The position numbers and the translations under genes were made by a program. 64,000 nt of DNA from an uncultured Granulosicoccus sp. (GTDB taxonomy: Bacteria; Pseudomonadota; Gammaproteobacteria; Granulosicoccales; Granulosicoccaceae). The stretch is taken from NCBI GenBank assembly GCA_947495035.1, contig CANLXI010000032.1, forward strand, positions 17,021 through 81,020, in the 5' to 3' direction. The notes below the pieces were generated by a model that saw nothing but the letters and a program-made list of their open reading frames with translations, was not told the DNA's origin and searched no databases. Shown here piece by piece: positions 63,074 through 64,000 of this stretch; positions within the stretch are counted from its first letter, which is position 1, and every line of letters starts with the position of its first letter.

Positions 63074-64000
63074 TCAGTCGATCATGCCTTGCAGCGTGTC
63101 GAGCATGGGAGCAATGACCGGGGTCAGTACCGAGCCCACGCCTTCCTTGGTCAAGGTAGTGTCGGCCATCGGCTTCAGGCGTGCCAGACCCCTGGAGATG
63201 ACCTTGCCCAGTGGCACCTTTGCCGCTTCAGGAACGTTGGCATAGGTTTCTGCCACTTCCGTCAGAGTCGCACTGGCACTCTCGAGACGTGGCAGAGCTT
63301 TCTGCGCTGACTCTTCGTCTTCCACGTTGCCAAGTACGGTCGTTGCCGTTCCGATAACGCCGCCCAGTTTCCGACTGATTCCGGCCAGGCTGAACGAGCC
63401 ACGCTCGGCAGTTGTCATCGCGGCCGGAGCTTCGTCGGCTGTTTCAGCTACTGCATCAGTTGCCTCTTCGGCAGTCTCGGCAGCTGCGTCGGTGGCTTCG
63501 GCAGCGGCATCAGTCGCTTCCTCAGCAGTTTCAGCTACTGCGTCGGTTGCTTCTTCAGCAGTCTCGGCAGCGGCGTCAGTCGCATCAGCTGCAGCGTCAG
63601 TTGCTTCGTCAGCAGTTTCAGCTACCGCGTCAGTTGCTTCTTCAGCTGAGTCGGCTACTGCATCAGTGGCTTCGTCAGCAGAGTCGGCAGCGGCGTCGGT
63701 CGCATCAACTGCGGCGTCAGTGGCTTCGTCAGCAGAGTCGGCAGCGGCGTCGGTCGCATCAACTGCGGCGTCAGTGGCTTCGTCAGCGGTTTCAGCTACC
63801 GCGTCGGTTGCTTCTCCAGCAGTCTCGGCAGCGGCGTCAGTTGCATCGGCTGCAGCGTCAGTGGCTTCGTCAACGTTTTCAGCTACCGCGTCGGTTGCTT
63901 CTTCAGCAGTCTCGGCAGCGGTGTCAGTTGCTTCATCGGCAGTCTCGGCAGCGGCGTCAGTCGCATCAGCTGCAGCGTCAGTGGCTTCATCAGCAGTTTC
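63074..64000 (-). CDS. Acidic repeat protein with 11/7-residue units (5' end missing)
   Basis: The reading frame is open from the stop at 63074 to the right edge, at least 308 residues. Its beginning lies outside the window. The first ~190 visible residues are almost only Ala, Thr, Asp, Glu and some Val/Ser, in units like ATDAVAETADE (11) mixed with ATDAAAD (7). A C-terminal, non-repetitive part of about 114 residues begins MTTAERGSFSLAGISRKLGG and ends LTPVIAPMLDTLQGMID. I do not recognise it. The composition suggests long amphipathic helices, as in LEA-like or surface-coating proteins (inference). The ATG at 63418 is internal, not a start. Confidence 0.72.
   Translation of the reverse strand, partial: ETADEATDAAADATDAAAETADEATDTAAETAEEATDAVAENVDEATDAAADATDAAAETAGEATDAVAETADEATDAAVDATDAAADSADEATDAAVDATDAAADSADEATDAVADSAEEATDAVAETADEATDAAADATDAAAETAEEATDAVAETAEEATDAAAEATDAAAETAEEATDAVAETADEAPAAMTTAERGSFSLAGISRKLGGVIGTATTVLGNVEDEESAQKALPRLESASATLTEVAETYANVPEAAKVPLGKVISRGLARLKPMADTTLTKEGVGSVLTPVIAPMLDTLQGMID
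63419..64000 (-). repeat. Hendecad/heptad coding repeat array
   Basis: About 17 or more units of 33 or 21 bp, running to the window edge. The clearest part is a perfect 54-bp tandem repeat (18 residues, 11+7): copies at 63665–63718 and 63719–63772 are identical, and a third begins at 63773 and matches for 15 bases. The flanking units are diverged versions of the same pattern. Confidence 0.88.

Noticed and set aside
63419..64000. Edge repeat considered as CRISPR or non-coding satellite
   Set aside because: The units keep a reading frame without stops over 194 codons and vary mostly at silent or conservative positions, which fits coding repeats.
63074..64000. Identification of the edge repeat protein as a phasin or histone-like PhaF protein
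   Set aside because: Those have Lys/Ala-rich repeats; this one is acidic with almost no lysine in the repeat part.

Overview
The window looks like ordinary chromosome from a moderately GC-rich, free-living gammaproteobacterium. The evidence is CarAB–GreA, ParE, a Pseudomonas-type CysI with its DUF934 partner, an AceE/AceF/Lpd operon, a bifunctional-looking ArgA, TtcA, YpeA, a YaeH-like UPF0325 protein, and type IVa minor-pilin operons. A marine, Granulosicoccus-like lineage would fit the taurine-type aminotransferase, but that placement is only a guess. I found no rRNA, tRNA, insertion sequence, phage or CRISPR array.

Layout. 1–8.1 kb, plus strand: the 3' end of parE, a metallo-beta-lactamase-fold hydrolase, carA-carB-greA with a good promoter before carA, a Tat-exported M15-type peptidase and an exported protein of unknown function. 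8.1–10.5 kb, minus strand: a Trm112/YcaR-like protein and the sulfite reductase pair cysI–DUF934. 10.8–27.2 kb, minus strand: two tandem minor-pilin operons, each fimT-pilV-pilW-pilX-pilY1, with a pilE-like pilin gene between them. 27.3–30 kb: a hydantoinase/oxoprolinase-family protein and a UPF0325 protein. 30.1–38 kb, minus strand: pyruvate dehydrogenase (aceE-aceF-lpdA) and the tRNA methylthiotransferase mtaB. 38.2–44.5 kb, plus strand: a 1,668-residue membrane-anchored coiled-coil protein with an OmpA-like C-terminus, ubiX and a Lon-substrate-binding-domain protein. 44.6–49 kb: argA, divergent from a double HtrA protease. 49–56 kb: a UbiH-family hydroxylase, YpeA, a HugZ-like protein, LemA with an M48 protease, a glycerophosphodiesterase and a PDZ protein. 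56–63 kb: an aldose epimerase, an IalB-like exported protein, an SDR enzyme, ttcA, an orphan LuxR-type response regulator, an SMP-30 protein and a taurine-type aminotransferase. 63–64 kb: the 3' part of a gene for a highly repetitive acidic protein that runs off the right edge.

Most interesting points. (1) The two PilY1 proteins differ mainly in how many jelly-roll-like modules (two versus four) are inserted inside the von Willebrand A domain, which suggests paralogous adhesive tips. (2) The 954-residue protease has the tandem architecture known from yeast Nma111p and plant DEG7: an active HtrA half with two PDZ domains, then a half that has lost all three catalytic residues, with two more PDZ domains. 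(3) The giant coiled-coil/OmpA protein carries two internal arrays in exact heptad multiples (35 and 14 residues). (4) The right-edge gene encodes a mixed 11- and 7-residue repeat. Several GGCAGCTGC-type hairpins occupy intergenic spaces.
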